In this document: positions 44,201-56,799 of the stretch, one piece after another
How the letters are laid out: each line of letters begins with the position of its first letter
How positions within the stretch are numbered: position 1 is the first letter of the stretch
Assembly: GCA_036924285.1 (NCBI GenBank)
Contig: JAYKYS010000014.1
Coordinates: forward strand, 4,774,001-4,838,000
Source: Asterella californica
Lineage: Eukaryota; Streptophyta; Marchantiopsida; Marchantiales; Aytoniaceae
Reading direction: 5' to 3'
Length of the DNA stretch: 64,000 nt
Position numbers and translations under genes: made by a program
The notes under the pieces: model-generated
The model's database searches: none
The model's input: only the letters and a program-made list of their open reading frames with translations
What the model was told of the DNA's origin: nothing

Positions 44201-47200
44201 CATAGCATCGTTAGCAATTAAGCAAGCCGTCAGAATATAGATTGTAGTTTATTCGATTTCAATTGAACCTATTGTCTCCAGATCTGCATTGAGGTTATAA
44301 AGGGAGAATAACAACTTACAACGTCTGAAGTCTCACGTTTTTCTCCAAGGAAGGTATGGGACCCTGAAAGTTACATAACCTTGCGCTGCTGAGCTCGGAG
44401 AGTTCCAAATTAAAGTTAGTGACTGTTCATATTCGCAGGAAAATGCGCAAAACAGAGTTTACTGATCTTCCTGCATAAAAGGTCAGCGATTCTGTCAATG
44501 TGCATTCCAAAACAGAATACAGGATCCTTACATAGTCATAAGATCTGGTAGATTACTCATGTCTGGAATGGGCCCGGGTTCCAGAGAGTTGTTTCCGATG
44601 AACCTTCAAAATTTCAACCAGCACTCAGTTTCTAGCGCTAAAGAAGGCTGTTTAGTCTATGTCTAACACATACGACTTAGTTCTGGGTAGTATGATAAAT
44701 ACGAGCAATTCAACTGATAAAGTTTCAGACTGGAAGATTGTAGATGACCTTGTGACCGTTTCTTCTTCATCTTTGTAATATATAAACGCTACTTGATGAA
44801 GTCCAAATAAAAGACAGAGGAGGAAGATCCAGCAGAACGGAAGGCGCTAATATATTTGTTTATTTGTTTGTACAGTGGCAAAGTCTCAAAGGAGTACAGA
44901 ATACTTACAGATACTGAAGCTCAGAATATTCAGACAAAAATGCAATGGGTCCGCTTAAAAAGTTGTGCCCGATAGACCTGAGGTTAGAGTTCCATCAGTA
45001 AGATTTGGTTGAGATCATCTCTAGATCTGATACTATTGAAGATTGTGGTGGCGCTCTTCCTTGACGAACTACTTATAAATACCTAATTCTAGTCGAACTT
45101 ACGTTGCTCCAGGTTAACATCTTGACTGTTACAGTATGACAAGATAAGAAACACTAGGAAATGCATGCCTAGGCCTGATTGATCTTGTCTCGGATCACAA
45201 AGTAGGATATTATGGATACTTACAGGTCATAGAGTCCTTTTGAGTTCTTGAGATCTGGGAAAGGTCCAACTAAACCGTTCCTTGACGCGTAACTGCACAT
45301 GTGTGAGCCCATGATTACATTGTGTGAGGAATGGACAATGATCACTCCAACATGGTCCTCGAATGAACAGTACTACTGTTTTAGATGAGATATAATCCTT
45401 ATAGTTAATTTCTGAAAATCTTCAAGATCTTTACTAGGTAGGAGATGGTAGACAAGATCTTACAACTGTTCAAGATTCACCAATGCTGTCATATTTGGAA
45501 GCGATCCAACTAGCAGATTGGATCCCAGATTTCTGCAGAAATATCGATTCTAAAGAGCGTGAGTACAGAAAAACATGAAACATAAAATGCAGCAAAGAAC
45601 ATCTCCTAGAGCCAAGGTAGTAAGTCGGCCTGAAGTACTGTGGAAGCTCGTGACCGATGCTTTTATTTTGTTATCTCTGAACTAAAATTACCTTATCTAA
45701 CTACGTCCGAAGGACAGTCACTTACATATAATTTGCTTGGGTCATGCTTTCAAATGATTTCGGTATACTCCCGTTCAACTGGTTGGTGTTAAGATCTCTG
45801 CAGGAAAATTTAGTTTACATTTTCTAATTAGTTCGATCACCCGATTACCGAAGAAGGTGGTTGCCACAGCCACGTCAATTAGCTAACGTGGCTGATCCGC
45901 TCAATATTCCTATATACTACCAGGAAGGGACATGTAACTCACATACTTTCAGCATTCGTCCTGCACTCACTTGGCAAGACTCTGAGCTTAAATTTTCTCT
46001 GCCAGATGGAAGATACTAGTGGAACATAACGTTGGACACTAAGAACAGCGGCTGCATATACTGAAAATTCTCACCCGGTCCCAACTGGAAGGAGAACTCG
46101 AAATCTATTAGTTGCAACTGCAAGCAGCAATTAACTATATGCCAAGGGCAATAGAAGTGATTGGTTGGGCACTGTATGCGGATACTAGCAATTGGTTGCA
46201 TTTCATGGTCGACGTCATGAAATGAAACCAATTTTGTATCATGTTCTACTTAGATTTGGAAAGAAATGTTAAGAAGAGCCTTGTAGATCCCACGTAATCG
46301 TGCTTCACATATCTATTTCGACCTTACAGACAAACTGAAGGCGTGGCAGACATAAGCGAAGGAGTCTATGTTAACATTTTTTATTGAACGTCTGCGTGGT
46401 CTAAATGGTGACTAACGCTCCGGAACAGAAAAGGGACGACTTACATTTTGATGACAGATTTTTGTTGAAAAAGAGATGCCGGTATGCTTCCGCTGAAATT
46501 GTTCTCTGCGAGATATCTGTGAAAATACTTACTAAGTTCAAATTCATTATAAAGCATTAAATAATGAGTTGATGAAGGTTGAGGTATCTCAAATGCTCCT
46601 TACTTGAGCTTTGTCTCGTTCCTGCAGTTCCAAGGCGGATATGGCGGGATTTAATCTTGAACCTACAATTGTTGTATGAAATACTTACAGGATTGTCAGG
46701 TTCGACATGTTTCTGATATCTGGTATCGGGCCAGTAAGCTGGTTCGTATTGAAATTTCTGAAGAAACAGATGACCAAGCAGAGCGAACGATTACAAACCT
46801 TTCCGAAATTACAGCATCCAGATCCATGGTATACGTACTTCCAATGAGAGTGCTTTTTGTGATACTGAATACCGATTTACTGAAATACGAACAGTCCATT
46901 TCTAAGCTGCGTCTCAGACAATGCGTTTCAAGGTCCAGATATTGCGCATGCTGAAGAGGAAGAACGCTAGCGTACATGTCACTAACATTCTGCAACTTCG
47001 CAATATCGGCTGGTATAGTTCCTGACAAATTTCTGTTGTCCAAGTTCCTGCAGCCACAAACGTAAGTCTCATGTAAAATAAGTACCATCTCGATTGTCTA
47101 GAAAGCAATACTCGAAGAGCACCTGGTCACAAGTACTTCTGCTGATTCAGAAGATAAAATCGAGATCCTGATCAGTGCAAGGACCAACTTACAAGCTTAG

Positions 47201-47754
47201 CACTCTCTGCAAAGTAGTATCGTCGGAACATCCTATCCAATTTTCCTTGCAAGGATCACCTGTCCAGTTGGGTAGATTGATCGCTTCCCGCAAAACTGTG
47301 AGGACATCCTCTGCAAAATGGAGTATTGAACAACGGGTATCTTAAAACAATCCGACTTGGTGCAAGGTCAACGCATGAAACCAAGAAATTTGAGCTCAAG
47401 GACGACATGACAAGAAGTTGATTAAGAAGAGTTTGTCATGTCAACAGGAACTGACAGACTGGAAGAGAAAATTTAGCAAGCAAACTCTTCCAGTCTGTCA
47501 GTTCCAAAACGACTAAGCTTAGCGAAAGAAAGACTTCAATCTTAACAGCTGGAATACATATACATTTACGTGAGAGGTAACACGTTTAAGTTACCTTCTT
47601 CAGGATATAGGGCAGCATTTGCCTTTGAAATGTGCATCAGCTTCACCGAGCAAAAGAAGAGAACCGTCACCAGAAGGTGATCATACGATCCCAGTCTCAT
47701 CTTTGACCTTTGTCCCAACGATCGCAAAATGGACATGGGATCACAAGCGTTCAA
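38296..47754 (-). CDS. LRR receptor-like protein kinase, 25 exons, apparently intact
   Basis: I placed exons at 47754-47595, 47310-47193, 47047-46976, 46757-46689, 46516-46445, 45797-45726, 45532-45464, 45302-45234, 44977-44909, 44603-44532, 44388-44320, 44194-44126, 43910-43827, 43661-43590, 43381-43310, 42443-42372, 42186-42115, 41712-41644, 41398-41235, 40415-40225, 40025-39890, 39696-39589, 39461-39254, 39085-38950 and 38640-38296. All have GT-AG borders and the join is exactly 902 codons plus stop. The product has a signal peptide (best start may be Met19, MRLGSYDHLL), an LPNWTGDPC cap, 16 LRRs one per exon (residues ~93-473), a membrane span at 494-516 and a kinase from ~529: GKGGFG at 555-560, Lys576, HRD at 688-690, DLG at 708-710 (DFG in most relatives) and GTLGYVDPE. 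Catalytic residues are present, so it should be an active RD kinase at the plasma membrane. The kinase most resembles plant LRR-I-type receptors, but no malectin-like domain is seen. The ligand is unknown. Confidence 0.9.
47404..47505 (-). repeat. Two hairpins in intron 1 of the receptor kinase
   Basis: A 10-bp perfect hairpin (47,404-47,413 with 47,433-47,442) is followed five bases later by a perfect 21-bp inverted repeat (47,447-47,467 with 47,485-47,505) around a 17-base loop. The second stem contains CAGACTGGAAGAG. The duplicate at 19.65-19.76 kb keeps it with one insertion and one mismatch. The stem length is what a small-RNA hairpin could have; expression is unknown. Confidence 0.85.
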
Positions 47755-47967
47755 ATCTCAGGCTCGGAGAAGACAATCGCTTAAAGTTACAGCTGCATTT
47801 CTTTAGACGGTTCTCATGACGCAGAAAGCTCACGTCAAATCATAATCTCATGAAGTCAACGACTTCTTCGAGATTGCCCAATCGCTACTCTGCAATGCCC
47901 CTCCTCACCTCGGGAGCATCCGGTTAGATGGATTCAGGCTGACATGAAGAATGTCGAACCTAGTAGC

Positions 47968-48336
47968 GTACTGCTATTTAAGTCCGCGCAGCAGGTGCGC
48001 GAAAACACGGATTGACTTAGATCAACATTCCGATCATTTTATATTTAATTTTTAATGTATTCACGCATCACGATCATAAGTTTTTTCACTTTTTGCGCAG
48101 TTGGACCTATTGAATTATTTTCAAAGATAATTTTACCAGAGGTTCTATTTCAGAAAAACATTTTTGGATTAGTGTCATATTGTGATGATGTGTCAGACCA
48201 GACTACTGCTATTTAAGTTCACGCAATAAAAACAAAAATATTTTCTTCAGTTTTCGCTCAGTTCTTCATTCTATTCCCTAAACATTCACGCAGTGAAATA
48301 ATTATTTAATTTACGAGCGAACCTAAGTAGCAGTAC
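47968..48336. mobile_element. MITE-like inverted-repeat element, member 2
   Basis: The left end is GTACTGCTATTTAAGTCCGC; the right end, as reverse complement, is GTACTGCTACTTAGGTTCGC. It lies about 210 bp upstream of the kinase start. The interior is AT-rich and non-coding and holds a third end-like TACTGCTATTTAAGTTC at about 48,202, possibly from nesting. Size and ends agree with member 1 at 22,957. Confidence 0.55.
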
Positions 48337-50305
48337 GGTACGTGTCTCCCATGATCATGAACACATGAGGAGTCATAGTGGCATCTCAACTGGACATGAA
48401 AGATGTTGCAGACCCGCTCCATATAGTAGACCACGCTTGTGTCGATCAATTATAATTGAACGTTCTATGGAATCTGGTTTAACTTTTGATGCTCCCGGAA
48501 TGCCTTTATTTGCTTGGTCGGGCCCATGCGCAAAAGTCGTTTTTTGATAGGGACCTGGCGCCAAAATCAATCTTTGGTCAGATCCATGACTGGCTATTGT
48601 ATGTAGATAGCTGACTAGATGGTTTATCGATCCAACATGAATGATGACTGTATCGTCCATGGTAAGAGTGGGTCCACGGTGGTAGTCGACGATCGTAGCA
48701 CTGAATCAAATGGACTTGGAATTATGGAGAAGATGGAGATTTCCGGACACCTGAACGCGAGCTGTTAATTTCGAGCGGATGGAAAAAGAAATTACTGGAG
48801 AAGAGACACATTGCAAATTGAATATGGACGAGGAGACAGGAAACAATATTGTTGGAAAATCTTTGAGGTACAAATTAAACACAGTCTCTTACGTCTCAGC
48901 TATCAAGATTGGTACTGTCGCGCTAGTAGACACTCCCGATGTGGTTAAAGCTGGCTCGATGATTCACAAAATTCTGCAATCCACATTAGATATCGCATTT
49001 CGTTGCGTTCATCGTTGCGAGAGCCAAGATATCCGTTGCTGAGAATCGTAAGATTTTTGTTTCGTATTCTTTCGAAGAAACCACCACCGAATCCGCGGGC
49101 TCATCCTTCCAGTCCCAATGCCTTAACCCGAATTGCCAGTTCAGGTTAAGACAAGAGATGAAAAGAGATCTTCCTACCGGAACGGAAACCGAATCGGCGG
49201 ACTCCTCCCTTCCAACCCAATGCCCTCCTCGAAATTACGTTTGTTCGAAGAGAAGAAAACCTCCTATCGTCTAATCAACTATCTACTGACTGCAGCCCGT
49301 CATGGACCTGACCAAGTAACGACTTTGGCGCAGAGGCCCTGTCAAGGAACGACTTCTGCGAATGGGCCGACCAAGCAAATAACCGCCCGGAATGTGAGCA
49401 TTCAACAGTGTCAGCACAATTCTGACTTGTGGGAGAAGTTTTAAGAATCAGATGATATCATCATCAACTGTCTGTATATGAAATTTAAAACCCTAAACTT
49501 GGAAGTGTCCGACAAGATCCACTTTAAGTGACGTCAATGAGACCAGTTCCCGTCAGTGTGGGGACCAGCCAACAATACAGCAAAATCTTACTAAGAGGAT
49601 TTGAACTGGCCATGCGGCTCACTAGGAGCGCCCCTATGCAAGTGGTCTAAACACGAGAAACTAAGCATCGTATTATTCTGGCCGTGGCCCTGGAGACACT
49701 CCGGGTCCACCTGCATACGTCTTGGACTCTTGGTGCCGATCTGTACATAATACCAGGGTCAAGACTCAACAGTCAAGCCATGGCCAGTGGACGACTTGAA
49801 GAAGGGACTCTGAGGTGTTTGTCGTCTTGATAGTCCATTGTCGAGGCAACGTTGACAACATGACGTATGCATCAAAAGTCAGTGATGACAATGCAAGGAA
49901 TCTACGAGGATATATAATGTCCCTTTTGCAAATATATCCCAGTGCAGGCCCAGGTCGCCGAGCCTAGATTCTCCCGGTTCACTGGTAATTTCCGGGCGGT
50001 AATTTACAATTGACGCTATTTTCTGTAAAGTTACTGGTGCTTATCGAGTATTTTTCCATTCTCGCCCATATTTCTAGAAAAATGGCCAGAAGCCCAGAAC
50101 AAGCTACAACGAATGCCAGATCTTGGCTGTTGCTGCAGTGCAGTGAGGCTTCTGACGAGGACTAGAAGCTTGGACACAGAACTCCGGGACTCCGGGAGAG
50201 ACCGCAGCAGGAATACCACCGTCACGTACAGCAAAGGGGCGAATTTAAGTAACAACCCAGCAATATACGTCAGGGTGGTTAGCCAGAATCCAGCGTCGCC
50301 TATCG
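48337..50305. other. Spacer with a large inverted repeat; no gene recognised
   Basis: Short frames (48,779-49,042; 49,133-49,444) show no known motif. Two imperfect tandem copies of a GAATC-GCGG-CTC...CCCAATGCC segment lie near 49,090 and 49,195. Confidence 0.35.
48486..49405. repeat. Inverted repeat, arms of ~150 bp
   Basis: The reverse complement of 48,486-48,640 follows 49,260-49,405. Shared blocks include GTCATGGA-CTGACCAA, TTTGGCGC and GACCAAGCAAATAA, at roughly three-quarters identity by eye. About 620 bp lie between the arms. It may be a foldback element or a local inverted duplication. Confidence 0.6.
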
Positions 50306-51050
50306 GTACTCATTCAAGCTGTGATCGACAATCGACAATGTTTCGACGTCGTTAGCAATCAGTACTGGACATAACATGGTGTGTACACCATGCTATAATC
50401 TCGTCCAGAGACACTATATCCTACGTCGCCACATGGAAACAGTTACCAAGTACAACCCCAAACATTTCGAGTAGATCCCAACTGCGTGTTACTTGTCAGA
50501 ATCAAACAGTACATAACTTCACTGTTGTTGTTGGAGTTTGGTATACGTGAAAGCTGCCACAAACTCGTCACCAAGTTCGAGGTGGAGCGCACCACCATTT
50601 CTATGTTGTCAGCGGTCGCAGTGCCACTTAGGGTCGGCAAGCAGTCAGATCGGCGGATGTATGTGAAGAACCGTTGCACTCGGTCTTCTTCACTTGTAGT
50701 GTCAAAATTTATGTCACTACAAGTGTTTAATTTCTTGAAACTTGCAGAGTTCTTGTAGACAGTGAGTTTGTCGATAGTATTTTGCATTATGGTGTCGGTA
50801 CTTACAAGAAATATGAACAGGATCTGGAACAGCGCTTGAACAACTACACGATTGCACAGACGCAATGATGTGGAGTGATAAATACGCTTGAGGGGACTTC
50901 GAATTCCAACTTGCTTACCATTGCAAGCCTCTCTGCCTTAAAGGATTACCTACAGTAGCAACTTCGTCTATCGATGTATATTTTTGCTCCATGTTTGTTC
51001 TTGTTGCTTTTAATTTGAAGAGTGTGCATTGGAAAGAAGAGAATGGAGAC
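50306..51050 (+). repeat. Duplicated segment, copy 2 (partner at 18,666-19,411)
   Basis: It is nearly identical to the 18.7-kb copy. The possible exon after CTTGCAG (about 50,747) reads ...EFVDSILHYGVGTYKKYEQDLEQ... and stops at about 50,865. The frame at 50,486-50,758 has the same SMLSAVAVPLRVGKQSDRRM block. It lies ~2.5 kb upstream of the receptor kinase. Gene identity is unknown. Confidence 0.6.
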
Positions 51051-54000
51051 TAAAAAACTTGCCAGAAAACTTAATATCACCATTAAGTTTTCTGACACAA
51101 ATAAATATAATAATATTTGTTTGTATTACATATATGAAAGAGAAGATCTCTACATATTGGAACTTAATACTCTTCTTTGATTCCAAGGCATCTAAAGATT
51201 AGTCTTTCGGTGCAATGTGAGTCATTGTGTAAATATAAAGTTCTCTCATAATACATCCTCATTCTCTTTCTCATTCTAATTTAACAAAATCTAAGTTAGA
51301 ACTAGCCATCATATACATGATCGTCTCTATTAAATTTAAATTAAACTTTTCACTACTTCTCAAAGCTCATTCAATATTTGTGTCTGTAACAACATGCTAT
51401 ATACGAAGATTTGATACTTCTCTCTAGAATAATCTAAACAACTATAGATCACTTTCTGAATTAAGTTAACTGAAATTCTCATTTCTTCTCAAAGTTGATA
51501 GAATGTTTGCAGTCTGAACATATAACAATAGTTCCAGTGAGAAAAATAATACAATCTACAACTTCTTTAGAAAAGTTGATTTAGAATAATTTGACAAAAC
51601 AACCAATTTTATGAAAATAGTTTGAGTGAAGATATTATCATTTTGAGAGTTTCGAGAGAAGGCATATCTGTTTTGAACTAGTTTCAAAGAAAAGTATAAC
51701 AGTTTGAGGGAATTTCACAAAAAGTATAACAATTATGAGAATAAGAATAATACTTTTGATCATTTGTACTAATGATCAATGTGAAATTTAATACTGAGTT
51801 GTTTCATAGTAGGAGAACATAGTCATTTCAAAGTACTAGAATTGTGTTGTTTCAAAGTACAAGAATTGAGTTGAGTAGCTGATTGCATGAAGTTTATTAG
51901 TTCGGTACATTAACTTTATACGTACTACACCACTTACCATATAATGCAAACCTCTGTTGTTTATTTAAACCGTCTCTCCCATATTTAGACCTCGGCTATA
52001 ATCTATCAGAACACAAAACATTAGAAATTACCTCTAACATTGTCTACACTAAAACTCTATTCATGCTTTCAACCATCAACTCGGACCTTAACATTTTCTT
52101 TGCTTCAGATAAAAAATCCACGCTATCTCTTTCGTCAATCTCGATTACGACCATTATCAAGATCAAGACGATGATAGAAAACACAAGAACACTTGTTCAA
52201 AGAGTCAAAATTATCCAGCACTTCTGTTTCATCCATCTCCATTGCGATCATTGTCAAAATTGAAGTGCTAACAGAGAGCGTAAGACCAGGAGCACAGACT
52301 GTCAAAATTATCTATCATTTTTCTTTTCATTTGTCTCCATTGCGGAAGCTATCAATATTGAGTGATGGTCAAAAGTGTTACAGATCACTACGGATCAAAA
52401 GGCTCAACTTGTAGCATTACACGTGCATCCACCGTATTGCACGAGGAGAACAACATTTCGATCCATAATCATCTGTATCGTGCTATACTAAGAGAACAAC
52501 AAAGAAGATTCATTTCTTTTGTTCTCTTCTATTTTTTGTCAAATTTTTATTAGCTAATTCCACCTTCATATTCATTTCAGTAACTAATTGTCACGTCGGA
52601 TTATGCTTCAAGAACTGGATTCCTCCTCTAACTTTCTCGAGCTCTGTCATATTCACTTTCTCAAAACTTTCACTCATCTCTACAAATGCATAGAAAAATG
52701 AACATAATGAGTTACAAAGGAACACATACTGGAAAATGCAAGTAAGACACAATATGTATACTAGATCAAGTTTGGGGACTTTTGTTCGCTTTATCAAAAA
52801 AATTAGAAGTATTTTTTAAAACTCTATATAAAGTTATTCAAAACATTAAATATTTTTATCAGTATTGAATTCTGAATATAACCATACCTAGGGTTACAAG
52901 AAGATCCATACATAGCCCATAAAATAAATAGGGACAAAAGTGCTTCCAAAACTACAAGTGCAAGGAGGCTACTAACAAACATATTTAATTTTATCCAAAT
53001 ATTATCTAACCCTTGTTAACAAAAAATGAATTAAGAAAGAATTAGGTAATGAATTTACATAGGATTCACCTCCTGCAGTCCGAAGAAGACCGAGATACAA
53101 TAACTATAACTTCCCACCAGGTTTGTACTAAATAAGCATGCTTGATCGACTCCGTGAACTTCTGCTCCCTTTATGATATCAAAATAAAATCATAATTATT
53201 AGTATATATAAATTCTATAATAAATTCTGGTAGAAATTAAAATTAAAATTTATTTATTAAATGTTAGTCATACAGAGAACAGCAGAGACGGCCATAGAAA
53301 ACTCATAAGTGAAATACAAGACAAGGCGTTTCAATGAGTACTGTAGTGTGACTGTCTATCGAACAAATAATTATGTTAATAAATGCATTAATTTATCATC
53401 TAATTTATTTATGGTAAGATAATAAATTAAGCTTACTGTCCTGATAGAAGAGGTGAATAAATAAATAATCATCAATATATCTTCGTTACACCTATCTTCA
53501 AAAGATATATTATCATGCTGCTATGCTTTTAAGACAGTTTCATCGAGTGAAAACCAGAGAGGATACTAATATCGTCATAGTAGAAGACGACTAAAACAGA
53601 GGGACGGAAAGAGGAACCAATGTGAAACTTGGAAAGGAACGACTAGATGCGGATAAATTTCTAACGCATTGCAAGCGTATTTACTTGTTTTTGTCTTTTT
53701 AGCGTTTGTAAAAGTCACTCATCCGTCATGCCAGGACTCAACAAATTCCATGAAATCGCATTTGCGTTGCGATATAGACCGGGTGTACACTAGTGGATTT
53801 ATTTATCCATTTCTAAACCTTTGAGTACGTGTTCTCTTCGCTTGCTTATTTATTTATCTCTTCAATCTGATGATGGAAGAGGGCTGCAAGCTTAGTTAGT
53901 ATTGTGAGATAAATTAATATAATTTTTGGGTTCAGTAGGCTCTCGCACTTGTACTCTCGGAAGTGGTCGCACCGGACTCCACTTATGGGTTTCTATTGAC

Positions 54001-56555
54001 GTTTCCATTATTCTAATAACGGTTAGTTAAGTTTTTATTTTTATTTTTATTTTTATTAGATAATGATCTAGAATTTCGATATAACACTTCATATTCACCC
54101 TTGGAAGAGGGTGAATATGCATGTCTTTTAATTTATATCCTAAAAAGAAAAAGTATTAAGACATAAATTAAAGTTCTTAAAGTTAAGACATTGGTTTATT
54201 ACTCGTGGAAGGAAAGTTTATGGTAACATGACAGTTCACGAGGGTACTTCACTTATCGGTTTTCCTGCTTCCCGAAGCAAGTGTGGCATTGCATGTATAG
54301 AAAGGACTTCTTTATTTCTATAATTTAAATATAATGAGTTAGATTTAAAATTTTATTTTAACTGCATTATCAATTTAGATGTTTTGTTCTAAAGTCTATG
54401 TTTAGTTCTGTTTTGTTCTAAAGTTTGTGTTCTTTTTTATAAAATATTTTTTATCTAACTGTAAACCAATAATATATGATAATTTTCTGAGCATTTGTCT
54501 TTTTTTCCTCGGTGAGAAATGCATGCTGCATGCATATTTATTTGTCACAACAACAGATTACCTACTCCGTAGGTAATCTCCGTTGTCTGCTTTTCATACT
54601 CAAAGAAAAGTAATCTGTTTGCTTTGAGATGAATTACAAAGTGTAAAACTTAGAGTGAGCTTTGATTTAAATCCTTATTTCATATATTTCATTCTCGCAA
54701 AGGTTAGTCGTCAAAATCATTTTGCACTTAACGCCCAGGTGCCTTTGTAGATATGCTTGGTCAAAAAAAGTACTTCATTTTTCACTTTGCAGGTGGCTGC
54801 GACAAAGAAATTTAACCGTTATACCTCAAATTACTTCTCATAATAGAATTTGCCCTTGAGAAATATCAAAACACGGGAAGGAAATATTCAATTATGTATC
54901 TGCTTTTAACGGTTAGATTTTTGTTATGTTCTTAAAACGAACCCACAAAAAGCAAGGTGAGCTTTTTGATGATACTTGAAACTATTCAACCTATTCAGTT
55001 ATGCGTTTGATGTAAAAATGTTGTTTAAAAGAATTTTAGATAGAATAATTTGACTTTAAGATCATTGATAATACAAAAGTATAAAAATCTTCAAGAAATC
55101 ACAAGAAATCTGGAATAGTGAAACAATATTTTTATGTTATGTATGATATTTTTGTTTAATTTCACAATTGATGGTAAATTCACTAGGAAACCCTACAACA
55201 AAATTTAATTCTCCCATCGAACAGAGTTATGGATGAGGATCGTATGCCAATGTTTCGTCACTTACCTTGACTAAACGAAGTGGAGGATAAGTTATGATAT
55301 TTCTCAGCATTGTTGTTCAGAAACATAACTTGTTCTGATCGTCATGTCGTTTAAGTAAAAGGGGAAAATATAAAGAATTTCATAAGAAACAAAACTACAA
55401 GAAACAAACTTCAGTTTTTATATTTCGCTTCCGTACTGTTATTTACAATTGTGTTTACAGTTCACTACTTTCACTGTAGTTTGGATGTTGAAATCTTATT
55501 TACTTACTAGCATGAATTTCATACATATAGTATTTTCAGAAATAAACATTAGGCCCTAAACATCGGTATTGTCATGGTAACTGTAATCAGTATTTAGTAA
55601 ATTTTACTAGTTTCCTCAGGAAAGTAAGTCCAAGCTTAGTTGTGGTTTCTCAAGTTCAAAACCATTCAACAGCAAAATGGAATAACAGTACAGTAACTTA
55701 GTTGCATAGTATGCATATTGAAATTCAAGAATAATACTCCTTGAAGTTCAGCCCCCAGTTCATATAACTTTGCATCCCAAATGAATGTTGGAGTGGAAAG
55801 AAGGAAAAAGAACAACTTGAATATATTCGTGGAGTATCACAACCGGTTGATTGTACATAGCAACTGAATTAGGAATTTCAGTTTTTTAGAAAAATATAAG
55901 TCGGAATTTACAATAGGCAAAACACGGGGGCATTTATAACATTCATTATCCAGGGAAGTTAAGAAGTATAATTCTGAATTTGTAGTTCCAAATTCCAAAT
56001 TCTAATTCTATAACTGAATACATGTACTTCGGATGCGATCCATGCACCTGTGAAAATATAAACTTGTTAAGTGTAATGTACGGTATTGCCTTCATTCTAC
56101 TATAAAGATGATTTTCTTGGACAGTAATAATATTCAGTTTTGTTACGTATTAATTTATGACTTAATTTTTCTTCTTGGAAAGGTTAGGTCATAAATTAAT
56201 GGGTGTGAGAGTGGAGGAGATGATTATGCATGTTTCCTTGAAGTTCAACTCATATCAGTGTTAGGAAAGTATGTGGTGAAAATCAGTAAGTTCTGGTGGA
56301 AGGTAACGAAGATTGGGAAATGATACATTTTAGTAAAAAACTTACGAAATTATACGAAAAGTACGAGTTTTCTCAAAAATATCAGACGGATTTGGTTTTG
56401 CACCATTAATTCTCAAAACTAGCTGAAATATATTCAAATTTTTCCTAGCATAGGCTCACATCATCATTCGTAGCATTGAGGAAGTAAATGTGCTCCAAGA
56501 TTATTCAGTTTTGAAACTAACTATATTGGCTTTTTCTTTTCTATGATTAAGATAA
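51051..56555. other. AT-rich gene-poor spacer with small hairpins
   Basis: No gene was recognised. It holds a TTTTTA microsatellite near 54,030, three diverged ~110-bp tandem units at about 52,080-52,360 (shared GTCAAAATTATC and CATCTCCATTGCG), and perfect hairpins at 51,063-51,094 (13 bp), 54,090-54,119 (11 bp) and 54,555-54,579 (11 bp). A 17-bp hairpin with one mismatch is at 56,149-56,200. Confidence 0.45.
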
Positions 56556-56790
56556 TGTAGAAAGATTGATACTTCTAGGAAGACACTCCAAGAAGAGAGA
56601 GCGAGTAAACAAAGAAGTAAAATAAGAATGAGATGAGAGAGGCTTCCTCTTACTATGTATATATAGTGAGGGTGAGTAAAAGAGAAATCTTAATGATGGG
56701 TTAGTCCTCTAACTACTTGTACGTAATAATCTTAACTACTCCGACTTATATTAACTATCGACTTACTAGAGCTTGAGATTATATCAACAC
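56556..56790 (-). repeat. Candidate Copia 3' LTR
   Basis: On the minus strand it starts TGTTGATATAATC after a purine-rich GAGCTTGAAGACGAG, has a TATA motif (CTATATATAC) in the middle and ends CTTTCTACA. No 5' partner is present, so the borders are inferred from TG...CA and position. Confidence 0.5.
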
Positions 56791-56799
56791 TCGTCTTCA

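Noticed and set aside
46016..46231. Possible additional LRR exon in the long intron
   Set aside because: The frame has no LRR consensus and no matching acceptor and donor phase.
49133..49444. 103-codon plus-strand frame
   Set aside because: It lies in one arm of the inverted repeat and has no recognisable features.
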